From: Acinetobacter sp.
Lineage (GTDB): Bacteria > Pseudomonadota > Gammaproteobacteria > Pseudomonadales > Moraxellaceae
Reading direction: 5' to 3'
NCBI GenBank assembly: GCA_008017255.1
Contig: SSHD01000070.1
Coordinates: 1 to 13,212, forward strand
Length of the DNA: 13,212 nt
The notes below the pieces were generated by a model. It saw only the letters and a list, made by a program, of their open reading frames with translations. It did no database searches and was not told the DNA's origin. The number at the start of each line of letters is the position of its first letter. The stretch's first letter is position 1. Shown here in pieces: positions 6,792-13,212 of this stretch. The translations under genes were made by a program, and so were the position numbers.

Positions 6792-7229
6792 ATGTCTAAA
6801 GGTCAAACTTTACAAGATCCGTTCTTAAACTCTCTCCGTAAAGAACGTATTCCAGTTTCTATTTTCTTGGTCAATGGTATTAAATTACAGGGGCATATTG
6901 AATCTTTCGATCAATATGTAGTTTTATTGAAGAACACTGTTAGTCAAATGGTTTATAAGCATGCCATTTCTACGGTTGTTCCTGCTCGTAACCCACGTCC
7001 AGCTGGTGCTCAAGGTGCAACTGGCGGCTTCCCTGCACAAGGCGGCGCGGCGGCTGGCGGCTTCGGGGTCAAGGCGGCTTTGGTGGTCAAGGCGGCTTTG
7101 GTGGTCAAGGCGGCTTTGGTGGTCAAGGCGGCGGCTTTGGTGGTCAAGGTGGCTTCGGTGTTCAAGAAAACTTCGACGGCGAAACTAAATTTGAAGATGG
7201 TCAAGAAGACGACAATAATCGTTAATTGA
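6792..7229 (+). CDS. hfq: RNA chaperone Hfq with a frameshifted Gly-rich tail
   Basis: Hfq is the hexameric Sm-like protein that pairs small RNAs with mRNAs. The Sm core is intact: residues 1-66 contain [22 protein letters not shown], the Sm1 region, and VYKHAIS at 54-60, the Sm2 motif. The start is the ATG at 6792, preceded 6 bases away by GGAG; the in-frame ATG at 6738 has no such site. Acinetobacter-type Hfq carries a long Gly-rich tail. Here the tail begins correctly (up to GGF at 89-91), but the frame then slips at the G run 7065-7068, and the window as written encodes AALVVK repeats. Restoring one base gives GGQGGF repeats and an acidic end, [11 protein letters not shown], stopping at 7223-7225. 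This is either a sequence error or a real one-base deletion. A strong terminator follows. Confidence 0.93.
   Translation: MSKGQTLQDPFLNSLRKERIPVSIFLVNGIKLQGHIESFDQYVVLLKNTVSQMVYKHAISTVVPARNPRPAGAQGATGGFPAQGGAAAGGFGVKAALVVKAALVVKAALVVKAAALVVKVASVFKKTSTAKLNLKMVKKTTIIVN
7070..7162 (+). repeat. 18-bp tandem repeat in hfq tail
   Basis: The unit CAAGGCGGCTTTGGTGGT occurs three times exactly at 7070, 7088 and 7106. A 21-base variant with one extra GGC follows at 7124, then a diverged copy at 7145. In the native Hfq frame each unit encodes QGGFGG. The repeat is open in several frames, which explains long shadow ORFs on both strands. Such repeats are prone to length change by replication slippage. 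Confidence 0.85.
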
Positions 7230-7242
7230 TAAAGCATCTTTT

Positions 7243-7278
7243 AAAAAAACCAGTCTAGCGATAGACTGGCTTTTTTTT
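7243..7278 (+). terminator. Intrinsic terminator of the mutL-miaA-hfq cluster
   Basis: An A tract precedes the perfect stem CCAGTCTA / TAGACTGG (7250-7257 and 7262-7269) with a GCGA tetraloop, followed by C and eight T residues. This is a textbook Rho-independent terminator about 18 bases after the restored hfq stop. Hfq-binding sRNAs and mRNAs often end in such U-tailed hairpins. Confidence 0.93.
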
Positions 7279-7302
7279 GGCAGTTATAAAAAAGCGAAGA
7301 AT

Positions 7303-8160
7303 ATGGAAATCATTGTTGCGGCGGCTGGTTGTAGCGTTTTGGTGTCAATTTTACTGAAATATCTAAAAGCCAAAGGCTTTGATGTTTTACAAATGATTGC
7401 TTGGAATTATTTAAGTGCCAGTCTGTTATGCCTTTACTGGTTTAAAACCGACATTACTCGTGTGTCGTGGCAGCATACAGCGTGGTGGCTCATTTTAACC
7501 CTTGCCGTATTGTTGCCTAGTATTTTTCTATGTTTGGCGAAATCATTACAATATGCCGGCATTCTTAAGAGCGAAATTGCACAGCGTTTATCTGTCATAC
7601 TGACTTTGCTTGCCGCCTATGTGCTGTTTAATGAAGCCTTTAGCCAACTCAAGCTGATTGGTGTGGTGTTGGGTGTCATTGCCATTATGGTGATTATATT
7701 GGGGCAAGTCACCGAAAAAGGCAGTAAAAGTTTAGATTTGAAATCGGCACTGTTTTTATTTCTGGTATGGGCAGGTTATGCCGCTATTGATATTTTGCTC
7801 AAATACAGCAGCAGCTTAGGGTTACAGTTTGCCGTTACACTCAATTTAACCTTTATCGCTGCTTTTATTTTATCCATTGCTTATCTCGCCATTACCCAGC
7901 CGAATTGGCAGCCTAAAAATATTTTTACTGGTTTGATTTTGGGTGCGCTGAACTTCGCCAATATTGCCTTATACGTCAAAGCACACATGATTTTTAAAGA
8001 TTCACCCGCCATCGTGTTTGCCGGCATGAATATATTGGTGGTGGTGTTAGGTGTGCTCAGTGGCGTGGTTTTATTTAAGGAACGCTTAAAAGCCTATACG
8101 TGGATTGGTGTAATTTGCGCCATTGTTGCGGTGTTGTGTTTGGCAAAAGCGATGATGTAA
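7303..8160 (+). CDS. EamA/DMT-superfamily inner-membrane transporter
   Basis: This 285-residue protein is almost entirely hydrophobic, with about ten predicted membrane-spanning segments in two five-helix halves. The first half starts at IIVAAAGCSVLVSILLKYLKAK; the second starts around SALFLFLVWAGYAAIDILLKY. The repeated LLKY motif near the start of each half and the final helix pair, with GVVLFKERLKAYTWIGVICAIVAVLCL, are typical of EamA (drug/metabolite transporter) proteins. The conserved E in LFNEAFSQ and LFKERL falls at the family's end-of-helix-4 position. Substrate cannot be predicted: members export amino acids, nucleotides or drugs, or import metabolites. The gene lies downstream of the hfq terminator, so it probably has its own promoter. 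The ribosome-binding site (GAAG) is weak. It converges on nfsB. Confidence 0.85.
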   Translation: MEIIVAAAGCSVLVSILLKYLKAKGFDVLQMIAWNYLSASLLCLYWFKTDITRVSWQHTAWWLILTLAVLLPSIFLCLAKSLQYAGILKSEIAQRLSVILTLLAAYVLFNEAFSQLKLIGVVLGVIAIMVIILGQVTEKGSKSLDLKSALFLFLVWAGYAAIDILLKYSSSLGLQFAVTLNLTFIAAFILSIAYLAITQPNWQPKNIFTGLILGALNFANIALYVKAHMIFKDSPAIVFAGMNILVVVLGVLSGVVLFKERLKAYTWIGVICAIVAVLCLAKAMM

Positions 8161-8172
8161 AGATGATGTAAA

Positions 8173-8190
8173 AGGGAGGGATTACTCCCT
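8173..8190. terminator. Short hairpin between convergent EamA and nfsB genes
   Basis: AGGGAG and CTCCCT form a 6-bp GC-rich stem around GGATTA. On the minus strand it is followed by TTTTAC, so it could act as the nfsB terminator. The plus-strand side lacks a T tract. This is a modest signal supported mainly by its location between convergent genes. Confidence 0.4.
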
Positions 8191-8211
8191 AATAACCACC
8201 TGTGGATGTAT

Positions 8212-8865
8212 TTATAAACGGGTGAAAATAACGTCATCTGGCAGGCGAGATTTGGGTAAATTCGCATTGAAATCATGTTCACTGCGATAGCCCAAAGCCA
8301 CAATAACCGAAGCTTTTAGGTTTTTCTCGCTTAAGCCAAATTCTTGATTGATGCTGTTACGATCAAAGCCTTCCATTGGTGTGGCATCAATGCCTTCCAT
8401 AGCCGCAGCAAACAGCAATTGCCCTAGTGCAAGGTAGGTTTGATTTTCCAACCAAGCATTTAGATTGTTTAATTCATTGCGATAATATTCTACATAGCCA
8501 TGCCGTGTATCACGCTGAGCTTGTTTGGCTTTGTCATCTTTAAAGCGCCCGCTGAGTGCATCTTGTTGTAATAATTGTTCTAAATATTCAGGGCTAATAT
8601 CGGTGCGGGTGCAAAATACCAGTGTATGTGAAGAATTCAGCACTTTGGCGGCATTATAGACATAAGCGCCAGTTAAACCTGCAGCAATACGTTGTTTGGC
8701 TGCATCTGATTCGGCAATGAGAAAATGCCACGGTTGAATATTGACCGAAGAGGGGCTAAAACGCAGAATTTCTAATAATTTATTAAATTGTGCTTGGGGT
8801 ATTTTCTTATTGGCATCGTAGGCTTTGGTGGTATAACGCGTTTTGGCAGTATGTAGAGAATCCAT
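8212..8865 (-). CDS. nfsB: Oxygen-insensitive NAD(P)H nitroreductase NfsB
   Basis: This 217-residue FMN-dependent flavoprotein has the same length as E. coli NfsB and the same landmarks. These are RYTTKAYD near the N-terminus (FMN phosphate contacts), LRFSPSSVNIQPWHF (FMN-binding SPSSxNxQPWHF), DALSGRF, the active-site segment MEGIDATPMEGFD, and LPKSRLPDDV at the C-terminus. It reduces nitroaromatics, nitrofurans and quinones by two-electron transfer. The ATG is preceded by TTTTGGAAA. An extended -10 lies about 30 bases upstream, so it is probably monocistronic. It is not in an operon with the AT-rich gene upstream. Assignment to the NfsB family is firm from whole-length similarity I recognise; the exact substrate range is inference. 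Confidence 0.92.
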   Translation of the reverse strand: MDSLHTAKTRYTTKAYDANKKIPQAQFNKLLEILRFSPSSVNIQPWHFLIAESDAAKQRIAAGLTGAYVYNAAKVLNSSHTLVFCTRTDISPEYLEQLLQQDALSGRFKDDKAKQAQRDTRHGYVEYYRNELNNLNAWLENQTYLALGQLLFAAAMEGIDATPMEGFDRNSINQEFGLSEKNLKASVIVALGYRSEHDFNANLPKSRLPDDVIFTRL

Positions 8866-8894
8866 GAAGAAATTTCCAAAAGATTATGCAGATG

Positions 8895-8903
8895 ATTATA
8901 ACA
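8895..8903 (-). promoter_or_regulatory. Extended -10 promoter element for nfsB
   Basis: On the minus strand TGTTATAAT is a perfect extended -10 (TGnTATAAT), about 30 bases before the nfsB ATG, giving a leader of roughly 20-25 bases. No consensus -35 is seen at 16-18 bases, which is acceptable for extended -10 promoters. Confidence 0.5.
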
Positions 8904-8911
8904 AAATTAAG

Positions 8912-9373
8912 CTAATATAAGGCATTAGGGTTTTTCTGTAGATATTTGACTAGTGTTGGATCAATCCGAAAGATTTTTTTATGTCCATCAATTTTGCCTG
9001 TGTGAACAATAAATTTGATGGATTCTAGCCATGCAACTGCGTGGTCATTAGGATGTAGGGCTTTTTCCTGTATTTTGTCATTTAAATATAACGATAATAT
9101 AGTCTTTTCTTCATGACTTAATGATTTGACTTTTAGGGTCAGTGATTTATTTTCTTCTGAAAAATCAAAAGTCTGTTTCTTTTTTAGCTTTATTTTTATG
9201 ATGGCATCATAAATGATAAATGCAAGACTCAGTAAAGTAACAAGGATAAGTAGGGTTGAGAATTTTGATACAAAAGTACTTAAAGTTTGATCAATATTTA
9301 AAAATGCACTGAGATAGATCAGACATAAAAATATGAAAAAAATAGCATTAGCTTTTTGAAAGTTATATTTCAT
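8912..9373 (-). CDS. Small two-TM membrane protein, possible SieB-like superinfection exclusion
   Basis: This 153-residue protein has two predicted transmembrane helices, at about residues 9-27 (NAIFFIFLCLIYLSAFL) and 37-56 (SKFSTLLILVTLLSLAFIIY). A Lys-rich stop-transfer run (KIKLKKK) follows, then a cytosolic domain of about 90 residues. That domain has KSLSHEEKTILSLYLNDK and AVAWLESIKFIVHTG, a pattern that resembles the 'sL..eEk.iL..yl' and 'v..L...gi' features of SieB-type superinfection-exclusion proteins. Two TM helices plus a small winged-helix-like cytosolic domain also fit that family's size. The gene is visibly more AT-rich than nfsB and lpxH on either side, which suggests later acquisition. 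There is no clear Shine-Dalgarno before the ATG. The family call is from memory and moderate; it could equally be an unrelated hypothetical membrane protein. Confidence 0.6.
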   Translation of the reverse strand: MKYNFQKANAIFFIFLCLIYLSAFLNIDQTLSTFVSKFSTLLILVTLLSLAFIIYDAIIKIKLKKKQTFDFSEENKSLTLKVKSLSHEEKTILSLYLNDKIQEKALHPNDHAVAWLESIKFIVHTGKIDGHKKIFRIDPTLVKYLQKNPNALY

Positions 9374-9385
9374 GTTTGATCAAAC
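9374..9385. promoter_or_regulatory. 12-bp palindrome abutting the SieB-like start codon
   Basis: GTTTGATCAAAC is a perfect 12-bp dyad immediately upstream of the ATG, occupying the place where a ribosome-binding site should be. It may be an operator, or a translation-blocking hairpin stem in the mRNA, or chance in AT-rich DNA. A partial copy (GTTTGATCAA) occurs again inside the gene near 9285. Confidence 0.3.
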
Positions 9386-9409
9386 AGGTAAGTTAATTTA
9401 TTTAAGAAT

Positions 9410-9439
9410 ATAATAAGTTAGGATTGAATCAAAGATCAA
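9410..9439 (-). promoter_or_regulatory. Candidate promoter of the SieB-like gene
   Basis: On the minus strand TTGATC (9439-9434) and TATTAT (9415-9410) are separated by 18 bases, with a predicted start near 9403 and a leader of about 30 bases. The -35 match is 4 of 6 and the -10 is 5 of 6. It sits just past the lpxH stop codon, so the gene could be transcribed independently of lpxH. Confidence 0.35.
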
Positions 9440-9441
9440 GA

Positions 9442-10164
9442 CTATACTGGAATCGACCAACGAATCAATTGGGTCTGTTCCATCTCTGTGATCACAAAAA
9501 TCATAGCTTCACTGCTTTTTTCGCGCCAATCACCCAATACAATACGCTGTTTAGCCCCTAGCTGATGAATTTTAGGGCGATGGGTATGACCGTGAATTAA
9601 AATATCGACCTGAGCTAGTGCAGCTGCTACGGTTTGCGCATTCACATCCATAATGTCATAGCTTTTCAGTTGCTTGGTTGCGCTACTTTTTTTGCGGAAA
9701 CCATTGGCAAGTTGCTGCCTAAAACGTAAAGGCGTTCGTTTTAGTAGACCCAAAAGCATTGGGTTGCGAATGATTTTTCTAAAGCGTTGGTAAGAAACGT
9801 CGTCTGTACATAAGGCATCGCCATGTTCTAAGCGATATTTTTTATGATTTATTTCTAAGTTATAAACATCTGGCAGTAAGATGCCGTTGAATTGATCTAA
9901 AAACTTTTGACCTAAGGCGAAATCTCGATTACCGACTTGAAAGTAGACTTGATTACCTTGGGCTGTGAATGCTTTTAAAGCATTGACTATTTCATCGAGC
10001 CACGTTGCGGTGTAATCGTCACCAATCCAAGCGTTAAACCAATCTCCCAAAATATACAGTTGGGTATTTTTATGTTGATATTCGGTCAATAAAGCTAAAA
10101 ACCCTCGAACCAGTCGAGGGTGATCGGGCGATAAGTGTAAATCTGAAATAAATAGGTAGGTCAT
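9442..10164 (-). CDS. lpxH: UDP-2,3-diacylglucosamine diphosphatase LpxH
   Basis: LpxH hydrolyses UDP-2,3-diacylglucosamine to lipid X and UMP, the fourth step of lipid A synthesis, as a peripheral inner-membrane metallophosphoesterase. The 240-residue protein keeps the calcineurin-like metal ligands: D8 and H10 in DLHL, D41 in GDWFNAWIGDD, N79 in GNRD, H114 in EHGD, and H193/H195 in HGHTHRP. The Arg-rich stretch around 142-160 (LKRTPLRFRQQLANGFRKK) is the family's helical cap that contacts substrate and membrane. AGGA lies 5 bases before the ATG. The gene follows ppiB on the same strand but is separated by a palindromic repeat doublet that may reduce read-through. Presence of lpxH supports a gamma- or betaproteobacterial host. 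Confidence 0.96.
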   Translation of the reverse strand: MTYLFISDLHLSPDHPRLVRGFLALLTEYQHKNTQLYILGDWFNAWIGDDYTATWLDEIVNALKAFTAQGNQVYFQVGNRDFALGQKFLDQFNGILLPDVYNLEINHKKYRLEHGDALCTDDVSYQRFRKIIRNPMLLGLLKRTPLRFRQQLANGFRKKSSATKQLKSYDIMDVNAQTVAAALAQVDILIHGHTHRPKIHQLGAKQRIVLGDWREKSSEAMIFVITEMEQTQLIRWSIPV

Positions 10165-10181
10165 TGTGGTCCTATTTTTAA

Positions 10182-10282
10182 AATCCCTCCCAGCCTCCCT
10201 TTAAAAAGGGAGGAGTTCCCATTTTTTATGGGAGCTACGCAAGCAGGAAGTCCCCCTTTATAAAGGGGGATTTAGGGGGATT
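10182..10282. repeat. REP/MITE-like palindromic doublet between ppiB and lpxH
   Basis: This ~101-bp stretch has two inverted half-elements. The left, 10182-10214, reads AATCCCTCC then the stem CCTCCCTTT / AAAGGGAGG (10194-10213). The right, 10250-10282, has the 20-bp perfect palindrome 10251-10270 followed by TTTAGGGGGATT. The reverse complement of the right half matches the left at about 23 of 33 positions. Between them lies a third hairpin, TCCCAT-TTTTT-ATGGGA (10217-10233). The last bases coincide with the ppiB stop codon. The arrangement resembles REP doublets (BIMEs) or small MITEs, and a related half-element occurs in mutL. Confidence 0.7.
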
Positions 10283-10790
10283 ACTCAGAAATAATTTTAG
10301 CAGATTCAATTACGACATTTTCTAATGGAACATCGGCGTGGTAACCACGATTTCCAGTGCGAACGCCTTTGATTACATCAACAATATCAAGACCTTCAAC
10401 AACTTTACCAAATACGGCATAACCCCAACCTTGTGCGGTTTTGCCAGTGTGGTTTAAGAAACTGTTGCTTTTGACATTAATAAAGAACTGCGCAGAAGCA
10501 GAGTGTGGCGCTTGTGTACGTGCCATTGCAATGGTACCAGCATCGTTGCTTAAACCATTATCTGCTTCGTTTTCAATTGAGTCACGCGTGGCTTTTTCCT
10601 TGAAATTTTCATCCATACCACCGCCTTGAATCATAAAACCATCAATCACACGGTGGAAAATGACGCCGTCATAGAAACCGTCACGTACATATTCTAAGAA
10701 ATTTGCAACCGTTTTTGGTGCTTTTTCAGCATTAAGCTCAAGCACAATACGACCTTTGTTGGTGTTTAATTCAACTTGAGGAAAACTCAT
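10281..10790 (-). CDS. ppiB: Cytoplasmic peptidyl-prolyl cis-trans isomerase (cyclophilin) PpiB
   Basis: This 169-residue cyclophilin accelerates cis-trans isomerisation of X-Pro bonds. The active-site block is [14 protein letters not shown], residues 45-58, with the catalytic Arg at 47. It is followed by [14 protein letters not shown] and the late WGYAVFGKV, all family hallmarks. There is no signal peptide, which points to the cytoplasmic PpiB type rather than periplasmic PpiA. Two ATGs are in frame: the one at 10799 directly abuts AGGAG, whereas the one at 10790 has AGGAG at a proper 9-base spacing, so I chose 10790 (MSFPQVEL). The gene is divergent from glnS and upstream of lpxH. Confidence 0.95.
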   Translation of the reverse strand: MSFPQVELNTNKGRIVLELNAEKAPKTVANFLEYVRDGFYDGVIFHRVIDGFMIQGGGMDENFKEKATRDSIENEADNGLSNDAGTIAMARTQAPHSASAQFFINVKSNSFLNHTGKTAQGWGYAVFGKVVEGLDIVDVIKGVRTGNRGYHADVPLENVVIESAKIISE

Positions 10791-11012
10791 TACATTCATC
10801 TCCTAAACATGGACAGATTCATTCGGGGCGCTGAAATTATTACTAAGCACGGAATTGATTTATAAAGTGTCAGCAGACCCAAGGTTTTTGGTTGAGAGAA
10901 GCATAAGCAAACTGTAAACTACAAGGCAAGTAAAAAACGTAAAATCTTGCAGAAAATGTCAAAGATTGCGTTTTTATTTCTATTTTTAACTGTCAGAAGT
11001 GATTTACACCCT

Positions 11013-12734
11013 ATGAAGCCAAACGATGTTGTTTCAGACCTGCCTAAGCCCCCGACACCGAATACTCATGCCTCTGTCGATACTGCGCAGCAAGAACAAC
11101 AGGCTAGCTTAGATTTTGTCCGCCAAGTTATTAGCGATGATTTAAAAACAGGGCGCACTCAAAAAGTCGTGACCCGTTTCCCGCCAGAGCCGAATGGCTA
11201 CTTGCATATAGGTCATGTCAAAGCCATTTGTTTGAACTTTGGTATCGCCGAAGAATTTGACGGGCTGTGTAATTTACGTTTTGACGACACCAATCCAGAT
11301 GCCGAAGAACAAGAATATGTCGATGGTATTTCCAACGACGTGAAATGGTTAGGTTTTCACTGGAATGGTGAGCCACGCTATGCCTCGAACTATTTCGATC
11401 AACTCTATACTTGGGCACTGCAATTGATTGAACAGGGCGATGCTTATGTCGATTTGCAAACGCCAGAACAAATTAAGTTAAACCGTGGTAGTTTTGTCGA
11501 AGCAGGTACAAATTCGCCATACCGTGATGCAAGTGTTGCCGAAAACCTTGCTCGCTTTGAACAAATGCGCAATGGTGAGTTGGGTGAAGGACAAGCGGTG
11601 CTACGTGCCAAAATAGATATGGCAAGCCCCAATGTACACATGCGTGACCCGATTTTGTATCGTGTATTACATTCTGCGCATCATCAAACGGGTGATACGT
11701 GGAAAATCTATCCAATGTATGATTATGCGCATCCATTGTCCGATGCCATTGAAGGCATTAGCCATTCACTGTGTACCTTAGAATTCCAAGATCATCGTCC
11801 ATTTTATGATTGGATTATCGCCAAAGTTCATTCGCCTGCTGTACCACGTCAGTACGAATCAAGCCGTTTAAATATTGATTATACGATCACCTCAAAACGT
11901 AAACTGCGTAAATTGGTTGAGGGTGGTCATGTGCAAGGTTGGGATGACCCTCGTATGCCAACCGTGGTCGGTATGCGTCGTCGTGGTTTTACGCCAGAAG
12001 GTTTGCGCGATTTCTGTAAACGTGTTGGTGTGTCAAAAACCGATGGTATTGTGGATGTGGCAATGTTGGAGTTCTGTATTCGCCAATCCTTAGAAAATAC
12101 CGCCGCACGTGGTATGGCGGTGTTAAACCCACTCAAAGTGACTTTAACCAATCTTGCTGCCGATTTGGATTTAAGCCATGCACGACATCCAAATGTCGAT
12201 ATGGGCGAACGGGTGATACCTTTAACGCGTGAAATTTATATAGATCGTCAAGATTTTGAAGAAGTTGCACCGAAAGGCTTTAAGCGTTTAATTCCAGAGG
12301 GTGAAGTGCGTTTACGCCATGCCTATGTTATTAAATGTGATGAAGTGATTAAAGATGCCAATGGCGAAGTGATTGAACTGAAATGCTCGATTGACCCTGA
12401 AACTTTAGGTAAAAACCCTGAAGGTCGTAAAGTCAAAGGGGTGATTCATTGGGTTTCTGCAACGAAAGGTATACCGGCAGAAGTGCGCATTTATGAGCGT
12501 TTATTTACCGAATCGGACCCAGAGGTAGGTGATGATTTCTTGGCAAATCTAAATCCAGATTCGTTACAAGTGGTGCAAGCGGTACTTGAGCCTGCGTTGG
12601 CTTTGGCAAAACCTGAGGATCGGTTTCAGTTTGAACGTGCAGGGTATTTTGTTGCCGATCAATACCAACACAGTGCGGAAAAACCAGTGTTTAACCGTAT
12701 TTTGGACTTAAAAGATAGCTTTAAACCCAAGTAA
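11013..12734 (+). CDS. glnS: Glutaminyl-tRNA synthetase GlnRS
   Basis: This class I aminoacyl-tRNA synthetase charges tRNA-Gln with glutamine. From the ATG at 11013 it is 573 residues. [18 protein letters not shown] (55-72) contains the HIGH signature, and [13 protein letters not shown] carries the KMSKS-equivalent SKRKL at 294-298. Other landmarks are [43 protein letters not shown], and the C-terminal anticodon-binding beta-barrels with KGVIHWVS. An in-frame upstream ATG at 10947 would add 22 residues with a hydrophobic stretch, which makes no sense for a cytoplasmic synthetase. The shorter start is preferred, although its ribosome-binding site is weak. A ~30-residue polar N-terminal extension precedes the catalytic domain. 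A strong terminator follows. Confidence 0.97.
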   Translation: MKPNDVVSDLPKPPTPNTHASVDTAQQEQQASLDFVRQVISDDLKTGRTQKVVTRFPPEPNGYLHIGHVKAICLNFGIAEEFDGLCNLRFDDTNPDAEEQEYVDGISNDVKWLGFHWNGEPRYASNYFDQLYTWALQLIEQGDAYVDLQTPEQIKLNRGSFVEAGTNSPYRDASVAENLARFEQMRNGELGEGQAVLRAKIDMASPNVHMRDPILYRVLHSAHHQTGDTWKIYPMYDYAHPLSDAIEGISHSLCTLEFQDHRPFYDWIIAKVHSPAVPRQYESSRLNIDYTITSKRKLRKLVEGGHVQGWDDPRMPTVVGMRRRGFTPEGLRDFCKRVGVSKTDGIVDVAMLEFCIRQSLENTAARGMAVLNPLKVTLTNLAADLDLSHARHPNVDMGERVIPLTREIYIDRQDFEEVAPKGFKRLIPEGEVRLRHAYVIKCDEVIKDANGEVIELKCSIDPETLGKNPEGRKVKGVIHWVSATKGIPAEVRIYERLFTESDPEVGDDFLANLNPDSLQVVQAVLEPALALAKPEDRFQFERAGYFVADQYQHSAEKPVFNRILDLKDSFKPK

Positions 12735-12749
12735 GCTAAGCTGGGTGAT

Positions 12750-12780
12750 AAAAGGGGCGCATTAAAAATGCGCCCCTTTT
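12750..12780 (+). terminator. Intrinsic terminator of glnS
   Basis: AAAA precedes a 10-bp perfect GC-rich stem GGGGCGCATT / AATGCGCCCC (12754-12763 and 12767-12776) with an AAA loop, followed by TTTT. It lies 16 bases after the glnS stop. The flanking A and T runs make it potentially bidirectional. Confidence 0.92.
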
Positions 12781-12812
12781 GGTATTGATTAATCACATTA
12801 TTTTATTGAATT

Positions 12813-12855
12813 TATACCGCTATGCCTTTCCCCCATATAACACAGCAGCGGTATA
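12813..12855. repeat. 9-bp inverted repeat with 25-bp spacer
   Basis: TATACCGCT at 12813-12821 is exactly complementary to AGCGGTATA at 12847-12855. The spacer contains a C run (CCCCC) and is not itself paired. It lies about 30 bases after the glnS terminator. It could be a stem of a small RNA, a remnant of a mobile element, or a protein-binding dyad. Confidence 0.4.
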
Positions 12856-12975
12856 CGGTGTGCTTGGTTTTAGTTCGGACTGATATAGTAGAAATAAATT
12901 AACATCATGATTAATAGCATAAAAGCTAAAAATAATTAAGTGTTTACGGTATTAAAGCTTTTGAGGAATTTTATA

Positions 12976-13023
12976 ATGTCCATTTGTTATATCCAAAGAG
13001 AAGCGTTTACATTTAAATACTAA
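12976..13023 (+). CDS. Possible 15-codon mini-ORF
   Basis: ATG at 12976 is preceded by GAGGA (12963-12967) at about 8 bases and opens a 15-codon frame (MSICYIQREAFTFKY) ending in TAA at 13021-13023. A small stem GTGTT-TAGA-AACAC (13026-13039) follows, with an AT-rich tail. No family is recognised; in DNA this AT-rich such a combination can arise by chance. Confidence 0.2.
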   Translation: MSICYIQREAFTFKY

Positions 13024-13137
13024 AAGTGTTTAGAAACACAATTATTTTATAATAATCCTAATACAAAACTAGTTTTTATCAATACTATTTGTCATTTAAA
13101 TTTAACAATAAGTTATTTGGGGTTACTTAAGTTAACA

Positions 13138-13212
13138 ATCTGTAGAGGGGATACCTGGGTAGAGTAAAACTTGAAGTGCGACATAAACCACCTAATTAAT
13201 TTAAAGGGTTTA
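13138..13212. mobile_element. Possible insertion-sequence end (IS30-like?) cut by window edge
   Basis: After 300 bases of AT-rich DNA the composition shifts at about 13138 to CTGTAGAGGGGATACCTGGG and then ACTTGAAGTGCGACATAAACC. The CTGTAGA start and the AAGTGCGACA string remind me of IS30-family terminal repeats in Acinetobacter and relatives. No transposase codons are in the window, so this rests on recollection of a motif and is weak. Confidence 0.3.

Larger units (their letters stand above)
12781..13212. other. AT-rich gene-free tail
   Basis: This ~430-base stretch holds no long ORF on either strand. It contains a 9-bp inverted repeat TATACCGCT / AGCGGTATA (12813-12821 and 12847-12855), a 15-codon mini-ORF at 12976-13023, many TATAAT-like strings, and a base-composition change near 13135 where a possible insertion-sequence end begins. 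I see no tRNA, rRNA or CRISPR signal in it. Confidence 0.6.

Noticed and set aside
7062..7070. Programmed -1 ribosomal frameshift in hfq
   Set aside because: The site has no slippery heptamer and no clear stimulatory structure; a one-base deletion or sequencing error is simpler.
7010..7237. Antisense and alternate-frame ORFs across the hfq repeats, including a Thr/Ala/Leu-rich minus-strand frame
   Set aside because: The 18-bp repeat is open in many frames by periodicity; there is no ribosome-binding site and the native hfq frame explains the sequence.
8150..8171. 11-bp tandem duplication carrying the EamA stop codon (ATGATGTAAAG twice)
   Set aside because: It is a simple local duplication just after the gene with no visible consequence, because the first stop is used.
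10947..11012. N-terminal hydrophobic extension of GlnRS resembling a signal peptide
   Set aside because: It comes only from choosing an upstream in-frame ATG; GlnRS is cytoplasmic and the 573-residue form has the expected length and start.
1..13212. CRISPR array, tRNA or rRNA genes, riboswitch
   Set aside because: No spaced direct repeats of CRISPR type, no cloverleaf or rRNA-like sequence, and no recognised riboswitch core was seen on either strand.

Overview
The window looks like a chromosomal segment of a Moraxellaceae gammaproteobacterium, most likely Acinetobacter. The reasons are the low-to-moderate GC, the tsaE-mutL-miaA-hfq order, an Hfq with a long glycine-rich tail ending in a DDNNR-type acidic peptide, and a 573-residue GlnRS. 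The genus is inferred from remembered protein features, not from a search.

Layout, left to right. (1) Positions 1-588 hold the 3' part of an IS481-family transposase that runs off the left edge. It is followed by a possible 16-codon ORF with a strong Shine-Dalgarno and a set of overlapping hairpins. (2) A minus-strand block from 3213 to 718 contains an uncharacterised protein with an Ada-like CxxC segment, an RluA-type pseudouridine synthase, a RelB/DinJ-like ribbon-helix-helix antitoxin without an obvious classical toxin, and a GNAT acetyltransferase. (3) A plus-strand housekeeping cluster carries tsaE (t6A tRNA modification), mutL (mismatch repair), miaA (i6A tRNA modification) and hfq (RNA chaperone), closed by a strong intrinsic terminator at 7243-7278. 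(4) An EamA/DMT transporter on plus converges on nfsB on minus. (5) Further minus-strand genes are a small two-TM SieB-like protein, lpxH (lipid A synthesis) and ppiB (cytoplasmic cyclophilin). A REP/MITE-like palindromic doublet lies between lpxH and ppiB. (6) glnS on plus ends in a strong intrinsic terminator. (7) The last ~430 bases are an AT-rich tail with no convincing gene, an inverted repeat, a 15-codon mini-ORF and a possible insertion-sequence end.

The observations most worth following are these. hfq carries a single-base frameshift at the start of its Gly-rich tandem-repeat tail. A copy of the same palindromic repeat found between ppiB and lpxH sits in frame inside the MutL linker. 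The SieB-like gene is a candidate phage-exclusion gene in an otherwise housekeeping neighbourhood. The RHH gene directly upstream of a GNAT gene could in principle be a toxin-antitoxin pair, though a chance arrangement is more likely. I did not find a clear, large undescribed system; most of the window is conserved core genome.
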